Shown here piece after piece: positions 21,590 through 33,639 of a stretch of DNA of 41,182 nucleotides; the stretch's first letter is position 1, and each line of letters starts with the position of its first letter. Origin of the DNA: Terfezia claveryi (lineage: Eukaryota; Ascomycota; Pezizomycetes; Pezizales; Pezizaceae); NCBI GenBank assembly GCA_015179025.1, contig WHUX01000341.1:1-41182 (forward strand), given 5' to 3'. A model generated the notes under the pieces. It was not told the origin of the DNA and ran no database searches. It worked only from the letters and a program-made list of their open reading frames with translations. Made by a program: the position numbers and the translations under genes.

Positions 21590-22476
21590 ATGCTCGGGCA
21601 TGCATAAATTCCTACGGGATATATCACAAAGCGTGAACTCTGCATATATTGCAGTACTTGTCTCATTCGCAGTACTATGACTACAATTTCCCAATATGAC
21701 TATTACTAGGCCAGGCATTGAGTAGTATGGCACCCGCATGCGAAAGAGGGGCTGAGCGCCGTTGATCACTGTCATGCCACTTCTCTTATTATCCCCTATC
21801 TCATTGTCTTCGGAAAGTCTAAATTGTCAGCCTTAGCAGTTGGCCTTGGCAACTATTGTTTTCCTGTATATATACTTCCCTTCCTCATGCTTTTTTCCTT
21901 TGCTCATTATTCCTAGCGTATTACAGCGAGTATTAGAGAGAGCATTAGAGTGAGAATCAGAGTGAGCATTAGAGCAAGAGTTAGAGTGAAGCTTAGGCCA
22001 AGGGTTAGAGCGAGTATTGCTACACACATGTTCCGTATATATATCTATTGCTAAATACCTCTCTGTGTATATAATAATTGGCGAATACAATGAATATTTC
22101 TGCTGCATACATATTCAAAGGTTGCAAACCTGGCTACATAGCTGGCTAGTGTAAGAACGTAGCAGATGCAAGCTGTAAACGGGTTGTGTTTACCCACCAA
22201 GTGCGTTGAGACAAAGGTTGCATGTATGCTTGCATCCCAGGCATGGGGCAACATCCCAGTACGTCCCAGATGCGAGATCAACTGCCCAGCATTGGTGTTG
22301 TGTCCTAGGCAAGGGGGCAATGCTCCAGTGCGTCCAGATACAAGAGCAACTGCCTAGCATTGGTATTGCATCACAGGCAACATTCTAGTGCGTCCAGATG
22401 CACAGGACGCATAGGATGCAAACTCGCATCTGGACGCTTGGTGGTACATCCTGACGCACATTTTTTTTTGCTGATG
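21590..22476 (-). repeat. F2 right inverted arm
   Basis: Mirror of 19663-20689. For example, CTATCTCATTGTCTTCGGAA pairs with the left inner arm and CCCACCAAGTGCGTTGAGAC with the left outer arm. It is about 140 bp shorter than the left arm because the outer repeat block has fewer units. Confidence 0.85.
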
Positions 22477-23587
22477 AGTTACTGAGTATTTAGTAAGTTG
22501 GTACAAGGTAGCTTGTTAAGAAGTACAGCTAGTACGAATCAGTACAAAGTCAGAAAAACAGTTGCAAAACTCACTTTGACAAACTTTAGGTTACATACTA
22601 ATTATATAATATAATAATATATAGAATAGAACAAAAACAGGCTATATTATATATATTACTAATCCTATATATATAATATAAAAAACAGGCTATATTATAT
22701 ATATTACTAGTCCTATATATGTCATTAAAGAAAGACAAGCTATATTATATACGTTACTAGTCCTATATATATCATAGAAAAAAGATAGACTATAAAGAAA
22801 AGAGAAAGGTAGAGCTTAGCTAATTTAAACTAAAAGGTTATTCTAATACTATAATTTACTATTAATTTTACTTATAAAATGATACCTATTAGGAAGAATA
22901 TCAATAATATTTAATTTTATTAGTAAAATAGAGTCACTTTTTACTTATTAGTATATATACTTCATAAGGTACAGCCTAGAATTCCTCTTATATATTTCAT
23001 TATAGGATAACAACTTAGAATAATACTTATATCAGCTAATCAACCTCTATAGTGAATATCCTTTATATATAGGTAAAGTCATCTTTAGAAATAGTCTTTA
23101 GATCTAATGGCAAACTTACTTAAATAATAGTAGTGTCTGTATAGATCTTCTAATATTTACTATTCTTTTTATAATCTTTTCTATTAATAATAGCTATAAA
23201 TAAACTCTAAAATTAGAGCTTGTACTTAAGCAAAAGTCAGAGACATTAACAAAAAAAAATATATATCAGGACATACTACCAAGTATCTAAATACAAGTTT
23301 TCATCATATATATCCTGTGCATCTAGACATCCCTATTTAATATGATAAAATCTGGATATTACTAGTGCCCCTACTATATCTCAATAAAATCCTGATGTAA
23401 TTAGTTACTGTAATACTATTGGACATATATTCTTTGCCCATATTATGTTAGATAATCTGACTTAGTCTATATTATATCCTAGATATTACATGTAGGATTT
23501 ATGACATTTAATTCTTTGACTGCGAAATATTCTATTCAACTTCTATTATTATTCTGCTAGCTATATCTTTATTTATTGTTCTGCTAG
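22477..23587. other. AT-rich stretch without a gene, containing a 50-bp tandem repeat
   Basis: Between F2 and the C-terminus of Plavaka copy 1. At 22636-22790, about 3.2 units of 48-50 bp occur (AACAGGCTATATTATATATA, TTACTAGTCCTATATAT). The region could include the 3' non-coding end of the Plavaka element; no terminal repeat was recognised. Confidence 0.45.
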
Positions 23588-24315
23588 CTAGTTTCTGTTA
23601 TGAATATCATTCCATGTATAAAGATTAATGCATTTGTTTACAATATAAAGCTCCTTATCCTTGATCAGAACTAGGTAAGCCATGCCTTCTATATCTGCAA
23701 TTGATATCATATAATTCTCCCATAGTAGCCTAACATGTACCATCCCCTTTAGGCCATCTAGTGTCAATGATCTGACTATGGTCATTAGTAAAACATGAGC
23801 AAAGCAGTTTGTATTTTTGACTACTATATTGTGTAATTTAAACAAAGTATTGAGTTTGGTAGAAACTCTGCTATCAAGTCCACTAGGGACTTTTCCCTTT
23901 GTGGACTTATGATATTGAACAAATACTCAGTTATACCTTTGATCTTAGTTGTAGAATAACTTACCTCCTATATAGTATAGATGATATATCATCTATCTAT
24001 CATTATTAAAGATTAGAATAGAAACTTAAAGTGTGATGAATACTTTATATAATATATCTAGAAGATAGGCTACATCAGTTTCAATATCAGATGATTGCCA
24101 GTAGAAGTACCATGCAAGATACCTAGCCCTAAGTATTAATAGGTCAGGTAGTTTATAGTAAGTCTACAAAGACTCAAGATCATGTATATTTTTTACAGTT
24201 AAATATCCTTGCAAGTTAGTTCTCATGATCTTAGGGTCAGTATTACTAAGTAGATGTAAACTCAGATATAGGAGAGTAACAATAGTATGTATTATATTCA
24301 TCAGTAAAAAAAAAT

Positions 24316-24545
24316 TTGCGTCAGGACACACGATATCTTCATATGCATCAGGTCACTTCCCATTATTTAGGTGGTTGCGTCCTGTGCTTCCTGTCAGCCA
24401 GTTTGCGTCCCGTACTTCCTGTCAGCGAGATTGCATCCTGTACTTTCTGTTAGTAAGGTTGCATCCTCTGACTTGCACATTGCATCCCATGCTTCCTGTT
24501 AGCCAGGTTGCATCTTGTGCTTCCTATTAGTAAGGCTGTATCCCC
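24316..24545 (+). repeat. F3 left subterminal repeat, about 7 degenerate units
   Basis: Units such as TTGCGTCCTGTGCTTCCTGT, then (C/T)AGCCAG, 28-35 bp long. Each includes the GCGTC of the terminus. Subterminal repeats like these often serve as transposase binding sites; here that is inference. Confidence 0.65.
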
Positions 24546-24700
24546 TACTATTCATATATTCACAGCCTCTATATATGTATGAGTTCATGCATTCGCAGCC
24601 TCTGAGTATGTATGTATTTATACATATTTGGGGAGGCCACAAATGCATGAATTAAAGGCCGCGAATGCACATATACACAGGGCACAAAAACATGAATTCA
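24546..24700 (+). repeat. F3 trace of the F1/F2 satellite
   Basis: CATGCATTCGCAGCCTC and ATTCACAGCCTCTATATATG resemble type B loop units of F2 (CATGCATTCGCAGACTTA). It is short and degraded. Confidence 0.45.
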
Positions 24701-25131
24701 ATACATGATAAATCCCATGTTTAAATGTACTACATCCAGCTATTTCCCCCTCCGTACTAGATTGTTCACATAAGTAGAGGAGCTCCATTCGACACCTTCT
24801 ATAGAGCAGGTTCTTAGACAACGCCATGCAGGTTCTAAGACAGCACAAGGAACAAGTTCTAAGACACATTAAGGGGCTGGGGGATCTCTAAGCCAGACTA
24901 GCAAATCCCCTATTTCAAAAGTGTGGCCGCCTGGGACTTAGAGGTTTTTTCCTGTCATTCCTTCCTAAGGCCACCGCACCATCATAGGGAGCTTGTTACG
25001 ACGCTGATTTGTGGTCTCGTGAATGCGGACATCGAGGTTGATATGGTCGTTGATATTGACTGCTCAGTAGGCAGCTCTGCACGCGGATATCTAGGCTGGT
25101 TTGCTCACTGGATTCTAGGCTCATTTACACG

Positions 25132-25900
25132 GTGATTTCTAAGCTAATTTGCTCGCTCAATTCCAGACTCATTTGCTCGCTCAATTCCAGGCTCATTTGC
25201 TCGCTCGATTCCAGGCTCATTTGCTCGCTCGATTCCAGGCTCATTTGCTCGCTCATATCCAGGCTGATTTGCTCGCTCATATCCAGGCTGATTTGCTCGC
25301 TCGATTCCAGGCTGATTTGCTCGCTCGATTCCAGGCTGATTTGCTCGCTCGATTCTAGGCTCATTTGCTCGCTCGATTCCAGGCTCATTTGCTCGCTCGA
25401 TTCCAGGCTCATTTGCTCGCTCATATCCAGGCTGATTTGCTCGCTCGATTCTAGGCTCATTTGCTCGCTCATATCCAGGCTGATTTGCTCGCTCGATTCC
25501 AGGCTGATTTGCTCGCTCGATTCCAGGCTCATTTGCTCGCTCAATTCCAGGCTCATTTGCTCGCTCGATTCCAGGCTGATTTGCTCGCTCGATTCCAGGC
25601 TCATTTGCTAGTCGCTCGATTCCAGGCTCATTTGCTAGTCGCTCGATTCCAGGCTCATTTGCTCGGTGATATCCAGGCTGATTTACTCGCTCGATTCCAG
25701 GCTCATTTGCACGCTGATTTCTAGGTCGATTTGCACGGTGGATTCCAGGCTGATTTGCACGCTGATTTCTAGGTCGATTTGCATTGTAGATTCCAGGCTG
25801 ATTTGCACGCTGATTTCTAGGTCGATTTGCCCGGTGGATTCCAGGCTGATTTGCAGGTTGATTTCTAGGTCGATTTGCACGGTGGATACCAGGCTTATTT
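25132..25900. repeat. 24-bp minisatellite, about two dozen perfect-like units plus a diverged tail
   Basis: The unit is GATTCCAGGCTCATTTGCTC followed by GCTC. Variants include CATATCCAGGCTGATTTGCT and CAATTCCAG; insertion units contain GCTAGTCGCTC (25609-25650). From 25690 the units become longer (about 60 bp, with GATTTCTAGGTCGATTTGCA). The sequence is rich in CpG compared with its surroundings. The period is a multiple of three, so several frames on both strands stay open; this alone explains the long predicted proteins. Confidence 0.9.
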
Positions 25901-26277
25901 GCACGGTGATATGGCACTGATTTGGGCAGTGATTTTGGTTTTACGCGTGTTTAGCTAGCTAGTTTTAGAGATATTATCAGAATCAATTACATTTTTGGAA
26001 ATGCATAGAATGCAGGTATCAAGCGCGATCGTAAGGCCGCGCCTATACTAGCCGACTATTTGCGTCAGATAGTGAACTTAAACATAGTGAGATTTTGCAT
26101 GCGTACAGGAAGAACAATACTTCATGTGCGTATGATATAATAGGTGCATGTCATGAAATATGGATTTAAATTAGCTGCGCAGTGTAAGTATTATAAGATA
26201 GGTGTACATCAGGAAATATGGATTAAAATTAGTTGCATAGGGAAAGTATTATAAAATAATTGTGCGTCAGGAAATAT

Positions 26278-26340
26278 TAATTTAAATGATTTGCGTCAGG
26301 AAATATTAATTTAAATGATTTGCGTCAGGACGGATCACAT
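26278..26340 (+). repeat. F3 right subterminal repeat, three copies of TTTGCGTCAGGA
   Basis: Three copies of (A)TTTGCGTCAGGA separated by about 28 bp (AATATTAATTTAAATG). They echo the terminal TTTGCGTCAGG at 24314, in the same orientation as the left TIR. Confidence 0.7.
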
Positions 26341-28870
26341 GGCTATAGTTCGCTTCTGAATCTCGAGTTTTGCAAAAGAGCTTCATGTGCTTCTGAAGAA
26401 CCTGACGCAAACTTTTTTTTTGCTGATGTTAAGTATGTTTGGTAGATTACAAATTTATTACTCATAATTTCTTTCCCATATAGCAAAACTGTGTTCTTCT
26501 ATATAAGTGTGAATAATTTGGCATACAACATAGACATAATTGCCCTGCTGGTATACATTGTTCAGAGGCTTATGGAAGACCTTGCAGATCTCTATTGAAT
26601 ATTGGGAAAGTGATTTATATTTAGCTATTTGATCTGCAAAATGCAAAATCAAATACATTTTTGGAAAATTGTAGAATGCTCTACTAGTTAGCATGTTATT
26701 TACCAATTTCTCATTTTCCTGTACTTGCTCCTCCTGAAGCTTTCAGTATTTAGTTGGTATGGCAGAACCTAATTTATCCAATACAAGTACTCAATGATAT
26801 TCTACATAAAAGTCTTTCAATGCAATCATTGCAGTAGCTCTAGAGGACTTGGTTGCCCAAAACTAGAGAAATATTTCTTTGTACTTATAAAAGTTCTTAA
26901 AGTAATCTCTTATTAATTGTATTGTCCCCAAAGTATGCACCATATATTTTACAACTAGAATAAAATCAATTAAATACCGAACATACAAGATTGCCTTATA
27001 GAAAGATGCCTTATGTTAAATAGTGATTATATAAGCATCAGATATATGGCTTAGTACAGCTGTAAAGACAGCCAGTAGTACCTATAGTAGATTCTATATT
27101 TCTTGCCCCTGCTATTGTGAAATAGCATGGTAGGCCTTGTTTGGTCTCATAAAACCTGGAAGGGGAGTAATTATAACTATATATAATCAAATACTGTAAG
27201 CTATCCAACATAATCTAAGAATTCCTTGATCTAGTTTATAAGGTAGGTAAGTATACTTAGGAGAAGTGTGTGTAAAGTATCTCCACAAAAAAGAGTATAA
27301 GGTTTATAGTTGGGGATATATTAAAGTATATTATTGATCCTCTTTACTCCATTAGATTCTAATACCTACAAGTTAGATTTATGAAATGCTATTACATACC
27401 TAAAATACTACCATATATTATATAGTATATTTAGAAGGTCCCTAAATTCATTAACTAAAGCAATGTAGATTGATCATTAATTTGAGAGAATTCTCTAAAT
27501 TATGATATTCTTCATGTAGACTGCCAGCTAGGTAGATAACCTAGGCATATATTTATATACCTTTCTATCACAATATACTATGTCAATCTCTTGTTGACTT
27601 ACATCAGCTAAGGGACTGAGAATAGAGCTCTGTACCTCATGGATAACCTAAAGAGTATCTAATTCCTAAGCTTTTGTAGAGTTTCCAAGAATTTTGTTGA
27701 GATATTTTAAGGGGATAGGTAATAGTGCAATTAGAATCTAAGCATTCATAGTTGGTTTATTATATATAGTAGACTTTATATTCCCTATGCTTATGTATAG
27801 GGGCTATAATTTCTTGTCCCTAGAAAAGTTAGTAAGATGCATCTAGTTTGATGCTAAAAAGATAAGGACTAGTATAGACCTAATGAGAATAAGCTTCTAT
27901 AAGATTTAAGTAAGGATCATCATAGTAGGGTAATTATAGTGCATACCTGTTAGTCCTACTACCAAGATCCTATAATCATCTCCAAATATATTTAGTTATT
28001 ATCCTTATTAAATAACCTTACCAGTTTCCAGACTACATGGATTACAAATGCTCTCTGCCATAATAGATATTTAATACAATCTATTATATTGTGGTAGTAG
28101 AAATCTGACTTAAGTCTTAATATATATTAAATGGATCCTGTATTCTACTCAGAATCTGCAACTATTTTGTTTATATCCTTCCATAATATGTACCCCAATT
28201 TAAAAGAGACACTTGATATCGGAATGCTAGCTAGTAATATTTCTAAAATATTGTCCTGGAAGAAATTATCAATCTATATTTTTGGACCTTACTGAGAGTA
28301 AAAAACTATGCAAGCTTATAATTTCATGCATTATCAAATAGATAGAGATGATTGTATTCTACTGAGCACTAATTCTGAAATGGATAGTCTCGGAGTGGTT
28401 TGCTAGCATAATATTTGCCTGGCAGCTACCAAATTACATCAATATTATATACATTAGTATTGGAAGCGAAATTGAATAATTTATGAATTAGATCTATACC
28501 CAAGTCATTTGCTAGATTATCAATATTATTCTATTATATAGGTGTAAAATCTCCATAGAGTTGTTATATTCAGCCGAGATTATCTTAATCAATATCTTGA
28601 CCTAAGTTATCTTATTATTATCTGAAATCTTGCTACCATAACCTTCACTATCTAGAGTTAGTCTAATCAATATCTGAATTATATCAGCAAGAAGCTTCAC
28701 CTTTATAGGTCAATATGGGACCTAATTGTTCTATCTGGGCCTTGTATACTACAAGATGTTAGTTTGCTGATATATAGAAGGGGTAAATATTTACTTAACT
28801 TTGTTAGGATATTTGTTCTCTAGATGATTAGAACATCTGCTTCAAAAAGCATACTTACTATTGCATCAGA

Positions 28871-29885
28871 AATAATGGCTTTTGTTACTATTTATTTTTG
28901 CAGTTGGTATCTTAAAGTTGGGTAAATTCCTATTTCTTTAGTAAGTAGTAAAAAGAGAAGATCAGTTTCAAATTTAGTAAGTGAAGTTGAATTTAAGTAG
29001 ATCTTGCTCATTAGGACTTGGTCTAGTTCTGTCAAGTACTATCAAGTTTTAACATTGAGTTTCTTAGTAAAATATAAAAATAAAAGTAGAAAAGAAAGGA
29101 ACAGTTAAATATGGGCCTTAAAAATATATATACAAAAATCAACTCAATTACAAGCCTAAACTACTACACCATAACTCATAATATATAAAAGATATATAAG
29201 AGGGTTATTTATAAATCATTACTTCAGAAATCTTAGAATTTACTAATAATTAAAACAAAGTTATTTTTATTATATATATTCCCATATTGTATATCTAAAT
29301 TTATGCATTTGTAATTAAATTCACTCTAAGTTGGCTAGCCTAGTACCGTTAGGTTTAGACATGACCTAGTAGGTGTATTACATTATATTCATTTTAAAGT
29401 TTGACTACTAATGGTTATGATTTCAAAGACTATCACTAATATAGTATAAAAGACCTAGCATACTCTATTATGTAGTTATATAAATTATTGTTCCTACTCT
29501 ATATACTATATCTACTTACTAAAATACAGCTATCTTTGCATTGAGTACAACACTAAAATATTACTTATTTAGGCATATTTGCCTATAAAGTAATCTTCTA
29601 TTTATCTAAACTCATACCTAATACATAAAGAAGACAATTTGACTAACCCAAACTAGACTAACATGACCTATATTTAATCCTAATAGTTAATCTTAAAAAC
29701 CTAATTCAGAACTTAAAGACTAATTTAAGAGAGGACACTTAAGATACTGACTACATATCATGGTATAATATTGTTAAGGACTATTATGTCCAACATTCAA
29801 TCTGAAGTTGGACCTCAGTAATATAAAATAAGAAAGATACTTTTATCATTACTACTTACAGCCTAACTGGATTTAGGACTTCTAT
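28871..29885. other. AT-rich stretch without an identified gene
   Basis: Presumed 5' flank of Plavaka copy 1 and sequence before the next relic. No TIR matching CATCAG or another terminus was found. A-rich around 29055-29160. Confidence 0.3.
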
Positions 29886-31676
29886 AAGGAATTGACTGGC
29901 TGGTAGATTGGTATCCTATAAAAAAGTACTAGAGGTACTACTATAAGATTGCTTAAAAAAACATTCTGAGACTTATAAAAACCTAGCTATCAAAGGTGCT
30001 CAAAAGAGAATATATGCTCATAAGAACTTTAATAAAGAAAATGATAGCTCCAATACCAACAAAGCTATAGGGACTGTAGTAGCATTTTGGGTATATGATT
30101 CTGAGATAGTAGAGCATAGAGATATCAATAGTTAGATTTAAGATGAATAGGATCAGAGGAATTTAGTGGTTATTTAGACAAAGACCCTAGATGGGATTTA
30201 GGATATAATTAAAGCTTTTATTTTTGCTGATAGGAAGGTTCAAGAAATTTTAGATATACTCAAAGACCCAAACTGTTCTTACCTTACCTTTCCTACCAAC
30301 TATACCCCTCTGCATTCTAATATAGAGGTGAAGGCATTTTTCTGAATGTCTAAAAGTGACTCAGTACACCTAATAGTTTCACTCTATACTGTACTCCTAA
30401 AAGCTAATACCCTCCTTTAAGTCTGTCTTTCCTTCAAACTTGAGAAGTTTATCCCTCGAAATGAATATAAGGATTTTGCTGAGAATTCTGATAGAACTAT
30501 ATATAATATTATTGGGGTCTATTGCTGTCAGATACCTACAAAAGTCCATACTTTTAAACAATATAAGTATGAACTCTTTGGAAGAGTGAACCACTAGCAG
30601 GAAACTTTGAGTGATATTAAAAAGGAGCACAAGCACCTTTTCCTAAATGCAAGTATTATTGATTCTAATGATGAGTATTACTGCTACATTTGATATCTTA
30701 AATAACTAAAAATTACCTTTGGTCTACAACTTATTAAGGCATATCAGGTAGTAGTTGTAGGATATAAGGCTACTTGATTAAACCGATTCTTAAGCATTCA
30801 ATAGGTAGTAAGCAAAGTTTGTAGGTTAAATATAGCCTAATACTATTAGGAAACTATAAATAGTTAGCATGCATAAATGACTTTGTATATCATAGTAGTT
30901 TTTTCATTATAGTGGTTTTTTTGTCATAGTGGTTTTTTTTCTTTTTATCATTTTTTCTTTTTCTTTTCCTATCAAAGATAATCTTTTGGATTTTTTAGGA
31001 TTTTTTTTGGGTTAGTCAGATTTATTAAGGATTAGTAAGGTCTTTTTATAATTAGTCGGATTTTGGTTTAGTTGAGTTGGGTATTTATCTAGATAGAGTT
31101 ACTATTAAAAGAAATAGATAGTAATAGAAGTAGTTAGGTAGGTTATGAAGTACCAACCCATAAGTCTAGCTAACTATGATATAGTCCTCTCTACCATTAC
31201 TCTCTACTAGCAGAGAGTGGGTACATACTAAGTTCAGTATAAGTGGACTCAGTTTAAGTAATATACTAAGTGATAGCTTTAACTTAAACTCTAAAGATTA
31301 AATACAGCTTGACTACAGGGTACTAAAGCCCCTCATATTGAATAGAAATTAAGATTATTTTTTTCGATACTAGAGCAATACAAGAAACTAATATTACAAA
31401 CAGGCTCACATATATAGGACTATACTTTATTTGGATATTCAATGCTTAATGCACAGAAAATCTAGCGATTGTTGTCTATAAACTGGATTAAGACCTAATA
31501 GAAAACTGGCTAAGGACTAAACTATATAAAACTAGCAAATACCAATATATATAATGTTCTATATATATAATATTGGATCTTAATTTAAGGCTTCACAACT
31601 CCACAGTATATATTTATGAACTAGATCATATCTAGTTTATGAATGTAAATATAGTATTGTAGAGCTCTTTGGATTG
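29886..31676 (+). pseudogene. Unidentified coding relic, first part, interrupted by element D
   Basis: One plus-strand frame from about 29890 to 30840 is coding-like with TAG/TAA stops at likely Gln/Trp codons. Patches include NLAIKGAQKRIYAHKNFNKE, TKTLDGIQDIIKAFIFADRK, FTFKQYKYELFGRVN-like sequence and KKEHKHLFLNASIIDSNDEY. A T-rich stretch follows with DFLGFFLG (30989-31012). A second patch from about 31330 has IIFFDTRAIQETNI, where an aspartic protease would have FDTGA, then AIVVYKLD and LDLNLRLHNSTVYIYE. A retroelement gag-protease order would fit, but no family was recognised. Element D follows at 31677. Confidence 0.35.
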
Positions 31677-31953
31677 TATTAGGGGTAAGCTAGTAATTAT
31701 GGTAATATCTGTTGAAATATCAATATATAAAGTACATAAAGGTATAATTACTTGCTCGGGCCTAACTGGGTGCATATTGTGTGAAGAATAATAGCTTTAT
31801 TCAAAGTAACCTAGCAATACAAGACTTCACTTAAGTCTTAGAAAACAAGAACTAAATACAAGAAGTAGGCCAATATATAAGAAAGCTGGACTGCCTTTAG
31901 GCTACCCACTATCAGGTGCCGCTAGTCATGCCTGCATAATTTCAGCAAAAACA
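31677..31953. repeat. Element D left LTR
   Basis: 277 bp containing ATTACTTGCTCGGGCCTAAC. The partner is at 34010-34286; differences are mostly transitions. The first bases TATTAG appear to be mutated TGTTAG. Confidence 0.8.
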
Positions 31954-31998
31954 TTACTTCTCCTGTACTAGAGGGGGCCCCAACTGACCAACTTCACT

Positions 31999-32057
31999 GA
32001 CCCTTTACCCTACATATATATATGCATATTAGCAAGCAATTAAGGTAAAGGGTCCCC
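31999..32057. other. Potential hairpin just inside element D
   Basis: GACCCTTTACC pairs with GGTAAAGGGTC around an AT-rich loop of roughly 35-40 nt. Its role is unknown; it could be an RNA structure of the element. Confidence 0.35.
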
Positions 32058-32504
32058 ACTTAAGATACAACATTATCCTGATCCTACTAACCTACTCAGA
32101 TATTATTGAGGACCTTAGGTTATATATTTGTTGAACAGAGCCTCAATATCAGGTGGCAAGAGCTTGTAAGGTAGCTCAGAAGGATAGAGTATTCTCTTAA
32201 ATATCATAGTATCATGCCAGAACATGAATATCTATGAATCAACTAATTCGACTATTCTAATATAAGCTGCAATATATATATGGATTATAGATCTGAGGTA
32301 ATTATGACAGTAAAGTATCTTATATACTATTGCTATTATAAACCTCTGCGTAACAAAACCCAGTAGGAAAAAACCAATATTATAGGAAAAGGTTCTATGT
32401 ATACTTTCCTAGCTATATAATATGACTTGCTTATGCAAGGTAGTGTCTTGTTCATTTGTGTGCTTGTAGCACTTGGTTGTGTCTTTTCCTAAGGCAGGGA
32501 GGGG

Positions 32505-32860
32505 TCCTTAAGCTTTTAAGCTCAAATATAGTTTTTAAGCTTTAAGCTCAATTGGTATTTTATAGCTTTGAGCTTGGATGAGGCTTTTAAGCTTTGAGCT
32601 CATTCGGGGCCTCATAGGCTTATTTGGGGCCTTATACTCTCGTTCAGGGCTATAGAGGCTTATTTGAGGCCTTATAAGCCTGGCAAGGGTGTATTTATGT
32701 TCTGGTCCGTTTCGGGATTCTGGTCTATACCGGTATGGACCGGGCCATTCCGGGATTGCCCAGGCCATACTGGTATGGCCCCCTATACTGGTATGGACTG
32801 GGCCATTGCGAGATTGCCGGGCCATTATAGGATGGTATATATCTATATTCTGAGTGATGA
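32505..32860 (+). repeat. Element D internal repeats: AAGCTTT-GAGCTC block and CCGGTATGG block
   Basis: 32510-32600 repeats TTTTAAGCTTTGAGCTC-like units; 32605-32690 repeats GGGGCCT-ATAGGCTTATTT. 32690-32860 repeats TGGTATGG(A/C)C with GGGCCATT(C/G)CG. The last block has an inverted partner at 33640-33780. Confidence 0.6.
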
Positions 32861-33639
32861 ATGAAGCTAAATTGAGTGGAAACCGGGTCTATTATATTTT
32901 ATACATAACAAAAGCTCAAACTTCACTACGAGTAATTTTATGATACCTCTCATTCATAGTACTATAGGTCTTGTTCTTTTCTGAATGCAGCAAAGTATTA
33001 TGAACATGTTACATCATGCTCCAAAGCCACTTGTTTCCCATCATTACTTTCCTTCTATTGCAGTTATTTGGGTCTTACAGGTATGCTTTAATTCTGTAAT
33101 ACCTAGGTAGTTCTTGTTAGTTACCATGTACTTGAATTGGATATTAAGGAATTACTTTACAAAGGTCACCTGGGATTTACTTCAATAATTGCGCTTCGAG
33201 ATCAAGTGAAACCTAGGGGGTGAAACTGATTCAAATCAATAGTACCATTATCTTCTGATCAACTGACATTATGGTAAGGGCTGAAATGTCGTGGTATGTT
33301 GGTAATTCCGTAGTGTGCTCTGGTAATATCAGTGTGCACAATATGTTACATTGAACAAGTATGTGGCATTGAAGAAAATTCTCATGAACTAAAGGTTTCA
33401 ATTCCGTAATGGACCAGAATATTTCTCTATATAATAACTTTCATTTCGGTTATACTTCTACTGAGTTTTTTTTTGGATAGGTCGCCTATGTTATCTCCGA
33501 TATTCTTTAACCAAATGTTGCTACAAAATAACCTTCATATCAGATATGTCCCTATTTAGTAATTTTAATGTCGCTGTGGCCGCTGTAGTGTTGTGGTAAA
33601 TCCTTATTGCTATCTGTAATATTAAACAATTTAATCCTG

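Larger units (their letters stand above)
19663..22476. mobile_element. F2: foldback element with CATCAG-type TIRs and a satellite loop, 2814 bp
   Basis: The left end is TATCAGCAAAAATAATATTT followed by GCGTC. The right end, reversed, is CATCAGCAAAAAAAAATGTG followed by CGTC. Inverted arms (19663-20689 and 21590-22476) flank a loop of directly repeated satellite (20690-21589). Flanking dinucleotides are AA and AG, compatible with a 2-bp target duplication plus one transition. The arms differ almost only by transitions. No transposase is encoded. Terminal sequence links it to F3 and F4, and loop sequence links it to F1. Confidence 0.8.
24299..26428. mobile_element. F3: CATCAG-type element with minisatellite cargo, 2130 bp, inside Plavaka copy 1
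   Basis: The left end is CATCAGTAAAAAAAAATTTG followed by CGTCAGG. The right end, reversed, is CATCAGCAAAAAAAAAGTTT followed by GCGTCAGG. TT flanks both sides and excision restores the host frame. The interior has a 28-35-bp repeat near the left end, a 24-bp minisatellite (25132-25900) and repeated TTTGCGTCAGGAAATATTAA near the right end. Unlike F2 it is not a palindrome. No transposase gene is visible. Confidence 0.8.
23588..28870 (-). pseudogene. Plavaka-type transposase, nearly full length but broken, copy 1, split by F3
   Basis: Minus-strand landmarks in order: zinc-finger-like SNHLENKYPNK (about 28800-28835); KYRLIISS region; an IYLEM-like block near 27990; MHLTNFSRDKKL and YISIGNIKSTIYNK (27740-27852); PGFMRPNKAYHAI (27121-27165); FPKMYLILHFADQIAKY (26600-26680); IIHTYIEEHSFAIWERNY (26465-26530). 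After F3 (24299-26428) come RARYLAWYFYWQSSD and the C-terminus ADIEGMAYLVLIKDKELY (23588-23845). These are Plavaka transposase blocks in the right order. Without F3 the coding length is about 3.1 kb, normal for the family. Stops are mainly TAG/TAA. Joining across F3 with one TT copy keeps the frame. Confidence 0.8.

Noticed and set aside
20589..21605. Many Tyr/Ile-rich open frames
   Set aside because: They are translations of (TA)n plus the GAGAAACT satellite and appear on both strands.
25132..25700. CRISPR-like regular array
   Set aside because: Units are directly contiguous 24-bp repeats without unique spacers, in a eukaryotic transposon context.
25144..25917. 257-residue minus-strand frame of repeated RANQPGIE-like units and similar frames on both strands
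   Set aside because: The array period is 24 bp, so any stop-free unit stays open in several frames and both strands. There is no unique sequence or start context.
31930..31960. TTTCAGCAAAAACA as another CATCAG-type terminus
   Set aside because: It is the end of the left LTR of element D; the other LTR reads CTCAGCTGTAACA.
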